A stretch of 7,498 nt of DNA from JBEKHI01 sp050012355 (GTDB lineage Bacteria; Actinomycetota; Actinomycetes; Streptosporangiales; Streptosporangiaceae). The translations under genes and the position numbers were made by a program. Location of the stretch: the NCBI GenBank assembly GCA_050012355.1, contig JBEKHI010000398.1, positions 1-7,498 of the forward strand. The letters run 5' to 3'. Within the stretch, counting starts at the first letter, position 1. Each line of letters opens with the position of its first letter. The notes beneath the pieces are model-generated. The model searched no databases and was not told the DNA's origin. It worked only from the letters and a program-made list of their open reading frames with translations. Below, one piece after another: positions 1 to 5,849 of this stretch.

Positions 1-5
1 TGGCA

Positions 6-46
6 ACGGACCGCGGGCCGTTTTCCTGCCGCGTCCCGCGGTCCGT
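6..46 (-). terminator. Strong hairpin downstream of the CsbD-like gene
   Basis: A perfect 12-bp inverted repeat (ACGGACCGCGGG at 6-17, CCCGCGGTCCGT at 35-46) encloses a 17-nt loop. It begins 9 bases beyond the CsbD-like stop codon on the minus strand. It has no T-tract, as is common for actinobacterial terminators. Because it is symmetrical it could also serve a plus-oriented gene lying left of the window. Confidence 0.65.
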
Positions 47-54
47 ACGTTCAG

Positions 55-228
55 TTACTTTTTGACGGCGTCCTTGATTTTCGCTCCGGCCATCTTGGTG
101 TCGCCCTTGACCTGGTCACCGCGCCCTTCGGCCTTCAGCCGCCGACTGCCGACGGCACGGCCGGTCTTCTTCTTGGCACCGCCTTTGATGGTTTCGGCCT
201 TGTGTGCGATCTTCTTGAAGACACTCAT
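55..228 (-). CDS. CsbD-family small stress protein
   Basis: This 57-residue protein reads MSVFKKIAHKAETIKGG at its N-terminus and contains KAEGRGDQVKGDTKMAGAKIKDA. It matches the CsbD family in length, in Lys/Gly/Ala richness, and in the 'KGxxKxxxG....KxEGxxDQVKGxxK' pattern. CsbD was found in Bacillus as a SigB-controlled general-stress protein; its molecular activity is not known. The product is small, hydrophilic, strongly basic and presumably cytoplasmic. The ATG at 228-226 has a good ribosome-binding site, GAAAGG (complement of 237-242), at 8-nt spacing, and the stop is TAA at 57-55. It is the last gene of a minus-strand group with the DUF6131-like and GlsB-like genes, though 373 bases separate it from the former, so it may have its own promoter. 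Confidence 0.87.
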   Translation of the reverse strand: MSVFKKIAHKAETIKGGAKKKTGRAVGSRRLKAEGRGDQVKGDTKMAGAKIKDAVKK

Positions 229-261
229 GGGTGAGACCTTTCATAGATTCATTCTGCTGGC

Positions 262-286
262 GCTGACGCTGGCGCTGACGCGCCAG
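262..286. repeat. Tandem 12-mer with hairpin in the csbD-like leader
   Basis: The unit GCTGACGCTGGC is partly duplicated head-to-tail here. The second copy forms a hairpin: CTGGCGC (269-275), a TGAC loop, and GCGCCAG (280-286). It lies about 40-60 bases upstream of the CsbD-like start, so in a transcript from further upstream it would fall in the 5' leader. Any role is inferred from position only. Confidence 0.35.
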
Positions 287-479
287 CCGTGACATCGGGA
301 GCGGACCCTGCCGGCGGCAGGGGCATCGGGGTGGGCTGGCCGACGACGGCTGCGCGTTCTCCCGAGGAACGGGCTGGTACCGGAGAGCCGCGGGCTGCCC
401 CGGCGGCCCGTCTTCTGGGCCGGGATGGCGCTGTCGCCGCCCGGCGTGCCAGCCGGGCACGCTGCGCGCTGACCTTTAA

Positions 480-497
480 CGGCAGCGAAGGCTGCCG
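480..497 (-). terminator. Possible terminator after the DUF6131-like gene
   Basis: A 7-bp perfect stem (CGGCAGC at 480-486, GCTGCCG at 491-497) has a 4-nt loop. Read on the minus strand it is followed by TTAAAGG. It lies about 105 bases beyond the DUF6131-like stop. The T-rich tail is short, so termination is plausible but not certain. Confidence 0.35.
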
Positions 498-511
498 CAC
501 GCTCCGGTACT

Positions 512-525
512 GGCGCCTAGGCGCC
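512..525. repeat. 14-bp perfect palindrome
   Basis: The sequence GGCGCCTAGGCGCC is perfectly self-complementary with no loop. That shape suits a dimeric DNA-binding protein or a restriction-like site better than an RNA hairpin. No neighbouring promoter or second copy was found to support a role. Confidence 0.35.
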
Positions 526-601
526 GCGACCGGCCGGCCCGGGCGGCGGGACCCCGATCCTGCCCTGCTGCTGCCTGTCATCCGCGCAGCCGGGGAGCGG
601 C

Positions 602-757
602 TCAGTAGTAGTGCCTGCGGCCGCCGACCGCGTGTCCGGCCATCCCGAGCAGCGCCAGGATCACGCCGACGATGACGACGATGATGCCGATCGTCCAGAT
701 AATGGCGACTTTGGCGACAAAGCCGATAATGAGAAGGATGACGCCGAGAATAATCAA
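602..757 (-). CDS. DUF6131-type small membrane protein
   Basis: This 51-residue, very hydrophobic protein has two predicted membrane segments (about residues 2-22 and 24-40) and ends in a basic, aromatic tail, GHAVGGRRHYY. The pattern 'IILGVILLIIGF...K.AI.WTIGIIV..VG..L...G..GHAVGGRRHY' is what I know as DUF6131, a family of unknown function common in actinomycetes. I chose the TTG at 757-755 because AGGAG (complement of 764-768) precedes it at 6-nt spacing, the family homology begins there, and no ATG or GTG lies close by in frame. The stop is TGA at 604-602. The gene sits between the GlsB-like and CsbD-like genes on the same strand. A longer reading frame entering from the GlsB-like gene overlaps it completely in another frame. 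Confidence 0.8.
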   Translation of the reverse strand: MIILGVILLIIGFVAKVAIIWTIGIIVVIVGVILALLGMAGHAVGGRRHYY

Positions 758-763
758 GGGAAG

Positions 764-768
764 CTCCT
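764..768 (-). promoter_or_regulatory. Ribosome-binding site that fixes a TTG start
   Basis: On the minus strand AGGAG stands 6 bases before the TTG at 757-755. It is the main reason for beginning the DUF6131-like protein at a rare TTG codon rather than further upstream. Confidence 0.65.
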
Positions 769-816
769 GGTAAATGGGGGGCCGCCGTCCTGGACCGCAG
801 CTGAGGATTCGGACGT

Positions 817-1097
817 TCAGCGGGTAAACCGCTGCGTGTGCCGTCCCGGCTGGTCGCCAGGTGGAAGGCGAGCAGCAGGACCGCCGCGCCGACGATGGCG
901 GTGAGCCAGGCGGACAGGGTGAAGAATCCGTACACGGTGCCTGCGCGGAACAGCTTCGCGGCCAGCCAGCCGCCCGGCAGCGCCCCGGCGGCACCGGTCA
1001 TGCACGTGATGGAGCCCTGAGATCTCCTGCCGGGGATCCGCATACTGGCGGGCAGGCCTGTGTCCAGGCCCGGAAGGATTCGCGCGATGATGCCCAT
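817..1097 (-). pseudogene. GlsB/YeaQ/YmgE-like membrane protein, probably frameshifted near its 3' end
   Basis: From the ATG at 1097-1095 the protein begins MGIIARILPGL and includes IPGRRSQGSI, GAAGALPGGWLAAKLF and GTVYGFFTLSAWLTAIVGAA followed by VLLLAFHL. This order matches the transglycosylase-associated GlsB/YeaQ/YmgE family, 80-95 residue membrane proteins linked to stress or acid resistance. The start is well supported by AGGAG (complement of 1105-1109) at 7-nt spacing. Two features suggest decay. The first two membrane segments carry Arg, Asp, Pro and Cys where the family is hydrophobic. No stop occurs where the family ends (about base 830); the frame stays open to 249, through the DUF6131-like gene. 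A one-base shift near 830-840 would instead end the protein at the TGA at 819-817, about 93 residues. Those coordinates are given here. If the gene is translated as it stands, it would be a 282-residue product with a low-complexity tail. Confidence 0.55.
818..834 (-). repeat. Hairpin at the end of the GlsB-like gene
   Basis: CAGCGG (818-823) and CCGCTG (829-834) form a 6-bp stem around a 5-nt loop. The stem overlaps the out-of-frame TGA at 817-819 that is the likely ancestral GlsB stop. It could be a weak terminator or a processing stem between the GlsB-like and DUF6131-like genes. Confidence 0.35.
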
Positions 1098-1610
1098 AAC
1101 CGGGCTCCTGTGCTGCGATGAAGCTGATGGCCGGTTTGGTGCCCGATCGCGGCCGGGGGGATCTGGCCCCGCCGTGGCTTCGCGATACCTTGCCGTCTGA
1201 CCTATCACCTACCAGTTAAGCCGAGGACCCCGTCGGCGGAAACCGCCAGAAACCGCAAACCCCATCACCCAGGCCGATAACCAGCCGTTGCCGGCCGCCG
1301 CGCGATGGCCGGACAGGCCGCGCTCATGGTGCCTGCTGCAGTGACGTCAGGTGCAGGATCCCGCTGCTGCCGCACTGGCCACGTGCGTGCAGGCGCCGCG
1401 ACCACGGTTGAGACGGGGACGTAGTACGCCGACGGGGCGGCACCGGCCCGGCCCGGGAGCACCAGCCGACGCGATAACCGAAACGGTGCTGCGGTCCAGC
1501 CTGCCCGAGCGGCGAGCAGACGGAGAACGGCGGCAGCCGATACCAAGTCGTTAGCATCCCTCGCGGTAGCTAGTCGTTAGGGTCCGTGTCCTCTGGGTAC
1601 TTCGGGCGGC
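1098..1610. other. Long divergent intergenic region, no gene seen
   Basis: These 513 bases separate the minus-strand GlsB-like gene from the plus-strand kinase. The open frames (up to about 93 codons, minus strand 1546-1265) encode no recognisable domain and lack good ribosome-binding sites. Small structures are visible: a hairpin GGCGG-AAA-CCGCC (1235-1247), embedded in a short run of AAACCGC-like repeats (1240-1260), and the AGTCGTTAG direct repeats near the kinase. Both divergent promoters should lie here, but I cannot place a convincing -10/-35 pair. Confidence 0.5.
1546..1580 (+). repeat. Direct repeat AGTCGTTAG ahead of the kinase gene
   Basis: AGTCGTTAG occurs at 1546-1554 and again at 1572-1580. 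The 26-bp centre-to-centre distance is about two and a half helical turns. The second copy ends 30 bases before the kinase ATG, so the pair sits where a promoter or operator is expected. It may be a binding site for a regulator; chance duplication is not excluded. Confidence 0.4.
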
Positions 1611-2939
1611 ATGAAGCCAGCTGGGCCAGGGCGACTCATCGCCGGAAGGTACCGTCTCAGCGCCGTCATCGGTCGTGGCGGCATGGGCGTCGTATGGCAG
1701 GCCCACGACGCCCTCCTCAATCGTGACGTGGCGATGAAAGAGCTGGTCTGGCCAGCGTACTTCTCCGAAGCGGAACAGCAGGCAGCCTGCCGCCGCGCCA
1801 CCAGGGAGGCCAAGACGGCCGCCCGGCTCAACCACCGTAACGTGATCCGGGTCTTCGACATCTTCGAAGAAGACGGCTGTCCGTGGATCGTCATGGAGTT
1901 CCTTCCGCACGGGTCGCTGAGCGACCTGGTCAAGGAGGAGGGGCCGCTCAGTCCCGCCCAGGCAGCCGAGGTCGGCCTCGCGATCCTCGCCGCGCTGCGC
2001 GCCGCGCACGCGAAAGGCATCATGCACCGGGACGTCAAGCCGGCGAACATCCTGATGGGTCCGGACCGCGTGGTGCTGACTGACTTCGGGATCGCGCAGG
2101 CCGACGGAACGTCGGCGCTCACCACCGTCGGCGCACTGATCGGATCACCGTCCTACATCGCCCCCGAGCGTGCCCGGGGAGGGCGGTCGGGCCCGGCGGG
2201 CGACCTGTGGGGGCTGGGCGCTTCGTTGTACGCGGCGGTGGAGGGGCACGGGCCGTTTGACCGGGATGGCGGCGTGCTAGCGAGCCTCACCGCTGTGGTT
2301 GCCGACGAGCCGGAGCCGGCTACCCGCGCGGGGCCGCTGCTGTGGCCGGTGATCAGCGGCCTGCTCCGCAAGGACCCGGACACGCGCCTGGATGCCGCCG
2401 AAGCTGAGCGGATGCTCCGCCTCGCAGGCGCCGCGGCCGCCGCCCCGGTTAGCGCAGTGATCCCCCGGTCACGACCACCGCGCAGCCGGGCGTTCGTGCT
2501 CGCAGGCTCGGTCGCGCTGGTCCTGATCGCGGCGTCCGGCACCGCCGTGGGGCTCGCCCTCACCAGCCCACCGGGGCACGAGACGGCCGCGGCGGCGGGC
2601 ATCGCGCCGTCGGCCGCGGCCAGCACGCGTGCTCCGCCGCCCAGCACCTATCCACCGACGCCGGGCTCACGCCCCAAGACCCCGGCCGAGACGCATGTGA
2701 CCGCCCGTACCTCGCCGTCGTCCTCCCGGTCCGCCACGGCGACCAGGAGGTCCAGGACCGGAAATTCCGGGGACGGCACCGCTGGCTGGGGCCGGCTGGT
2801 CGTCCGGGTTAAGCAAGCACGGCACCCGCCGCCTTGGTACGGCCCGGCTTGGCAACTACCCCACTGGGGGCCGGGTGGTCAAGCAGGCCGGTTAAACCTC
2901 CTGTTACCCGATAATCCGGCGGGCCCAGGGCGCTGCTGA
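1611..2939 (+). CDS. Membrane-anchored Ser/Thr protein kinase (PknB-like)
   Basis: This 442-residue Hanks-type kinase phosphorylates Ser/Thr of target proteins at the inner face of the membrane. The catalytic domain (about residues 14-272) is complete: glycine loop GRGGMG (21-26), ATP lysine K43 in VAMKEL, helix-C glutamate E66, catalytic HRDVKPAN with D141 and N146, DFG with D158, and APE at 184-186. A hydrophobic span at about 294-317 follows a basic stretch (SRPPRSR), giving a cytosolic kinase with an outside tail. The tail (318-442) is rich in Pro, Ser and Thr and ends in an unusual Trp/Pro-rich stretch (W393, W409, W414, W419). It has no PASTA repeats or other known sensor, so its signal is unknown. 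The ATG is the only start in the open frame and matches the family N-terminus 'RLIAGRYRL', though the ribosome-binding site is weak. The gene stands alone and is convergent with kup. Confidence 0.93.
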   Translation: MKPAGPGRLIAGRYRLSAVIGRGGMGVVWQAHDALLNRDVAMKELVWPAYFSEAEQQAACRRATREAKTAARLNHRNVIRVFDIFEEDGCPWIVMEFLPHGSLSDLVKEEGPLSPAQAAEVGLAILAALRAAHAKGIMHRDVKPANILMGPDRVVLTDFGIAQADGTSALTTVGALIGSPSYIAPERARGGRSGPAGDLWGLGASLYAAVEGHGPFDRDGGVLASLTAVVADEPEPATRAGPLLWPVISGLLRKDPDTRLDAAEAERMLRLAGAAAAAPVSAVIPRSRPPRSRAFVLAGSVALVLIAASGTAVGLALTSPPGHETAAAAGIAPSAAASTRAPPPSTYPPTPGSRPKTPAETHVTARTSPSSSRSATATRRSRTGNSGDGTAGWGRLVVRVKQARHPPPWYGPAWQLPHWGPGGQAGRLNLLLPDNPAGPGRC

Positions 2940-3020
2940 GATCGAGATTCCTGTCTGGCTCCACGTACGCAGTGGCAGGATGCCCGCATCGCGGCCCCTG
3001 CCGCACGCTGCCGGGATCCG

Positions 3021-4934
3021 TCAGAGCTCGATGTAGGAGCCCATGGTAACTATGCGGCCCTGCGGCAAGCCGAAGAAATCTACCGGGCTCTTCGACGTGC
3101 GTGACAGCAAGAGGAAGAGTCTCTTGCGCCACGTGCGCATGCCGGGATCGTCACCCAGGACGATGGTGATCTCGGAGACGAAATAGGTCGCGGTCTCAAC
3201 ATCGATCTCCACTGGCAGGCCCTCAGCGGCTGCCTGCCGGAGCGCTGCTGGCACGTCCTGGTCGTCCTGGAAGCCGTAGCACACCGTCAGGTAGACGATG
3301 CCGTCGTCGTATCCGAGGTCATCAACCGCGATCTGCTCAGAGCGGCCGACGTGCGGGACCGTCGCGGTCTCGACCGACACGATGACGACGCTGTCGTGCA
3401 GCACGTGGTTGTAGCTGACATTGTCGCGCAGCGCGAGCGGTGTGGTCTTCTCGCCCGGCGTGGGGAAGACTGCCGTGCCCGGCACGCGGTGCAGCGGAGG
3501 ATCGGAGCTCCGGATCTCCTCGATGAAGTCGCGCAGCAACCCCTCGGCCGCCGAGCGCTTGGCCGTGACGAGTTCCCGTCCGCGCTGCCAGGTCGAGAGC
3601 ACCGTGAAGATGATCAGCGCGAGGGCCAGCGGGAACCAGCCGCCGGACACGACCTTGGTCAGGTTCGCCGTGAAGAATGCGAGATCCATGACGAGAAAAG
3701 CTGCCGCGCCTGGCAAGACGATCCACAGCGGCTTCTTCCAGAGCACTCGCACGACGACGAAGAACAAGATGGAGGTCGCCGCGAATGTCCCGGTGACAGC
3801 GATGCCGTAGGCGGAGGCCAAAGCGGCAGCGGACCCGAAGCCGATCACGAGTCCGATCACGGCGATGTAGAGCAGCCTGTTGACCGCTGGAACGTAGATC
3901 TGTCCTTCGGATCCCGACTTGTGCACGATCCGCAGCCGGGGCAGGAAGCCCAGCTGCACCGCCTGCCGGGTGACCGAGAACGCCCCGGTGATGACCGCCT
4001 GCGACGCGATCATGGCCGCGGCCACCGCGACCACGACCATCGGCAGCTGAGCCCAGCGGGGAAACATCTCGAAGAACAGGTTGGTGGTTACCTTGGGCGA
4101 GCGGAGGATCATGGCTCCCTGGCCCAGGTAGTTGATGATCAGCGCGGGGAAGACGACGAAAATCCACGCCCGGGTGATCGACGGCCGGTCGAACTGGCCA
4201 AGGTCGGCGTACAGCGCCTCGGCGCCGGTGACCACGAGCACGATCCCGCCCAGGGCCAGGAAACCGGTCAGGGGATGGTCGAGGAAAAACGCGAACCCGT
4301 AGCTAGGCGACAGCGCCCTCAGGATCACCGGGTTCCCGATGACCTTGGCGAGGCCGGAAGCCGCCAGGATGGCGAACCACAGCGCCATGAACGGACCGAA
4401 CAAGCGCCCGAGGGCATGCGTCCCGAACCGCTGGCCCGCGAACAGCACAGTCAGCAGGATGAGCGTGACCGGCAGCACGAACGAACTCAGCCCCGGCTGC
4501 GCTGCCCCGAGCCCTTCCACCGACGAGATGACGCTGATCGCCGGAGTGATCGTCCCGTCGCCGAAGAAGAGCGCCACCCCGAATATCCCCAGCAAGACCA
4601 GGGCCGACTTCCCGGCCCGGCCTTTCACGCGCAGGCCTAGAACAAGCGCGACGAGAGCCATGATGCCGCCCTCGCCCCGGTTGTCCGCGCCCATGACAAA
4701 GGTCACGTACTTGACCGAGACCACCAGGACGATCGCCCAGACAACCAGCGAGATCATCCCGTCCACGCCGGCCACGTCCGGCCGGACGCCGTGCACCGCA
4801 AAGATGGAGCTCATCGCGTACAGGGGGCTCGTGCCGATATCGCCGAAAACGATGCCGAGCGCGCCGAGAGCCAGGGCCGCGCCGGCGGCACCCGACGCGC
4901 CGGATGGCGAGCGGTCTTTAGCCAACGCCGCCAC
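3021..4934 (-). CDS. kup: Kup-type low-affinity potassium transporter
   Basis: This 637-residue KUP/HAK/KT family protein takes up K+ across the cytoplasmic membrane, probably with H+. It matches the usual length of about 620-640. Visible signatures are FGDIGTSPLYA (30-40, with the functionally important Asp at 32), GDGTITPAISV followed by SSVEGL (125-142), NYLGQGA (268-274), SQAVITGAFS (311-320) and GQIYVPAVN (344-352). About twelve hydrophobic spans lie between residues 18 and 446. A C-terminal cytosolic domain (about 450-637) follows and ends GRIVTMGSYIEL, a typical end for the family. The GTG at 4934-4932 gives the expected short N-terminal tail before the first helix, but the ribosome-binding site is poor, so the exact start is less certain than the gene. 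No partner gene lies beside it, and I saw no c-di-AMP riboswitch upstream. Confidence 0.96.
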   Translation of the reverse strand: MAALAKDRSPSGASGAAGAALALGALGIVFGDIGTSPLYAMSSIFAVHGVRPDVAGVDGMISLVVWAIVLVVSVKYVTFVMGADNRGEGGIMALVALVLGLRVKGRAGKSALVLLGIFGVALFFGDGTITPAISVISSVEGLGAAQPGLSSFVLPVTLILLTVLFAGQRFGTHALGRLFGPFMALWFAILAASGLAKVIGNPVILRALSPSYGFAFFLDHPLTGFLALGGIVLVVTGAEALYADLGQFDRPSITRAWIFVVFPALIINYLGQGAMILRSPKVTTNLFFEMFPRWAQLPMVVVAVAAAMIASQAVITGAFSVTRQAVQLGFLPRLRIVHKSGSEGQIYVPAVNRLLYIAVIGLVIGFGSAAALASAYGIAVTGTFAATSILFFVVVRVLWKKPLWIVLPGAAAFLVMDLAFFTANLTKVVSGGWFPLALALIIFTVLSTWQRGRELVTAKRSAAEGLLRDFIEEIRSSDPPLHRVPGTAVFPTPGEKTTPLALRDNVSYNHVLHDSVVIVSVETATVPHVGRSEQIAVDDLGYDDGIVYLTVCYGFQDDQDVPAALRQAAAEGLPVEIDVETATYFVSEITIVLGDDPGMRTWRKRLFLLLSRTSKSPVDFFGLPQGRIVTMGSYIEL

Positions 4935-5196
4935 CCGGGCGCTTCGCGCTGTTCACTGTCGCAGCTTGCCATAGAGACCTTGCGCAACAGCCGCTTTAGC
5001 CCGCTGCGGCGGAAAGCAAAATCTATGACCAGGCCTGATCGCGGGGCTCGCGGCCATCTGGCTCACGGCGGTCATGGCTGAGCGGCTCCGAGTGCCGGAG
5101 CGGGATCGTGCAACGCGAAACAGCGGGCGGACCGTTCTGCAGGTCTGCGGTGTGAAATTGCCCCGGCAAATGGGCGGATAAATTGCCCGTGACCAG

Positions 5197-5526
5197 TCAG
5201 CCCGTAATCGCCCTGAGCACCAGCACGAGCTTGCCGACTTGCACCAGTGGATGCTCGGAAAGCCACCGGACGAGAAACCCGCCCCCGCAGCTGTGGCCCA
5301 CCAAGACCATCGGCTCGTCATCGAGATGCCGCTCGAATTCCGTCCGCCAGCCATCGTAATCGACCAGGTACGGGCGCACGACCTCGGGCGTCTGCACATC
5401 GTGGCCCTTGATGAGCAGTTGCTTCTGGAGCCAGGGAATCCAGTGACTGTTTGACGCCGACGGATATCGGTCGCTGAAGTACTCGTCGGCGCCGACGCGG
5501 CCATGGAGGATCACAACGCGGGCCAC
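5197..5526 (-). CDS. Truncated RBBP9/YdeN-type alpha/beta hydrolase
   Basis: The 109-residue product begins ARVVILHGR and includes SNSHWIPWLQKQL, GHDVQTPE and VLVGHSCGGGFLVRWLSEHP. This is the N-terminal half of the RBBP9/YdeN serine-hydrolase family, whose members are usually about 180-200 residues. The nucleophile is S79 in the GHSCGG elbow, and H8-G9 is the usual oxyanion-side HG motif. The frame stops directly after the strand KLVLV, so the catalytic Asp and His and the C-terminal part of the fold are absent. I could not recognise the missing half in any frame down to base 4975. The GTG at 5526-5524 fits the family start and has AGGAT at suitable spacing; an in-frame extension to 5661 is possible but looks noncoding. 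The gene is probably a remnant or has an early disabling mutation. It diverges from the trpS leader, about 177 bases away. Confidence 0.68.
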   Translation of the reverse strand: MARVVILHGRVGADEYFSDRYPSASNSHWIPWLQKQLLIKGHDVQTPEVVRPYLVDYDGWRTEFERHLDDEPMVLVGHSCGGGFLVRWLSEHPLVQVGKLVLVLRAITG

Positions 5527-5677
5527 GGCGGCGATCCTAGCGATGCCAAGCTTCGCCGCCCGTACTGGGGGCATCGCAGGGCAGCCCCCGGCGCGAGGTC
5601 TGACGCCTTCGCGGTCTTCCATGCAAGATGGATCCAGTCGTGGACGCTCGGCGAAAACCACGTAACGGAGTCACCAC

Positions 5678-5683
5678 TACATT
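5678..5683 (+). promoter_or_regulatory. Possible -10 element for the trpS leader transcript
   Basis: TACATT fits TAnnnT and would start a transcript near 5690, just ahead of the leader peptide's ribosome-binding site. No good -35 hexamer lies 16-18 bases upstream, so this is only a candidate. Confidence 0.25.
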
Positions 5684-5703
5684 CTCCCAGTACAAGGGGT
5701 ATC

Positions 5704-5754
5704 GTGACCGGTGTGAGTTTCGTTCTGGCTGCTTCCTGGTGGCGTCCCGTGTAG
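5704..5754 (+). CDS. trpS leader peptide with tandem Trp codons
   Basis: A 16-codon reading frame, GTG to TAG, encodes MTGVSFVLAASWWRPV. The two adjacent TGG codons at 5737-5742 are the tell-tale of a tryptophan-sensing leader, because Trp is rare and a WW pair in a 16-residue peptide just before trpS is unlikely by chance. AAGGGG at 5694-5699 serves as ribosome-binding site. Its spacing to the GTG at 5704 is short (4 nt); the in-frame GTG at 5713 is an alternative start giving 13 residues and the same Trp codons. The peptide itself probably has no function; its translation speed is the signal. The Trp codons lie inside the 5' arm of the first hairpin of the attenuator. Confidence 0.85.
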   Translation: MTGVSFVLAASWWRPV

Positions 5755-5816
5755 GGACGGCCACTTCTTAGCGCAGTCATTGCCACGAGGTCGTCCGGTA
5801 GGACGGCCTCGTTTTT
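5738..5816 (+). promoter_or_regulatory. Trp-responsive transcription attenuator of trpS
   Basis: Four segments can pair in two exclusive ways. Segment 1 (5739-5748, overlapping the Trp codons) pairs with segment 2 (5754-5764, GGGACGGCCAC) around a 5-nt loop with one bulged base. Segment 2 can instead pair with segment 3: GGACGGCC (5755-5762) with GGTCGTCC (5789-5796), 8 bp including one G-U. Segment 3 otherwise pairs with segment 4 in the terminator at 5785-5812. Segments 2 and 4 share GGACGGCC, as expected when they compete for segment 3. Predicted behaviour: with enough charged tRNA-Trp the ribosome runs to the stop at 5752-5754, covers segment 2, and lets the terminator form. A ribosome stalled at the Trp codons masks segment 1, so 2:3 forms and trpS is transcribed. 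Ribosome-mediated attenuation of an auxiliary TrpRS gene is known in Streptomyces coelicolor; the parallel here is my inference. Confidence 0.85.
5785..5816 (+). terminator. Intrinsic terminator between the leader peptide and trpS
   Basis: ACGAGGTCGTCC (5785-5796), loop GGTA (5797-5800) and GGACGGCCTCGT (5801-5812) form a 12-bp stem with one G-U pair. A run of five T (5812-5816) follows directly, the last step of the stem being included in it. This is a textbook Rho-independent terminator. It lies upstream of trpS, not after a gene, which marks it as the regulated element of the attenuator. Confidence 0.9.
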
Positions 5817-5849
5817 GCGTGTCCTCCCGGGTGGCCATTAAGGATGAAC

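Larger units (their letters stand above)
229..601. other. Intergenic region between CsbD-like and DUF6131-like genes
   Basis: I see no convincing gene in these 373 bases. The open frames here translate to low-complexity Arg/Ala/Pro-rich sequence typical of GC-rich noncoding DNA. The region does contain several short inverted repeats: a 7-bp stem at 269-286 in the probable csbD-like leader, a 7-bp stem at 480-497, and a perfect 14-base palindrome at 512-525. Confidence 0.5.

Noticed and set aside
289..675. A plus-strand frame of 128 codons
   Set aside because: It is Arg/Gly/Ala/Pro-rich, runs into the antisense of the DUF6131-like gene, and has no family resemblance.
1265..1546. A 93-codon minus-strand frame in the kinase upstream region
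   Set aside because: It has no recognisable domain, no clear ribosome-binding site and low-complexity Ala/Arg/Pro content. It is overlapped by equally long frames in other phases.
3351..4640. A 429-codon plus-strand open frame
   Set aside because: It lies wholly antisense to kup, and its translation is Arg/Asp/Glu/Gln/His-rich with no domain. This is the usual mirror of a high-GC gene.
4935..5196. A c-di-AMP (ydaO) riboswitch ahead of kup
   Set aside because: Such switches are known upstream of K+ transporter genes, but I could not find the conserved core motifs in this stretch.
5503..5754. An 83-codon plus-strand frame ending at the leader stop
   Set aside because: Only its last 16 codons have a ribosome-binding site and sensible content. 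The upstream part is antisense to the hydrolase, so only the short leader peptide is supported.
5690..5849. A T-box riboswitch controlling trpS
   Set aside because: There is a terminator, but I see no T-box core (AGGGTGGNACCGCG) ahead of it and no Stem I features. The GGGTGGCCA at 5829-5837 lies after the terminator. The Trp leader peptide explains the structure better.
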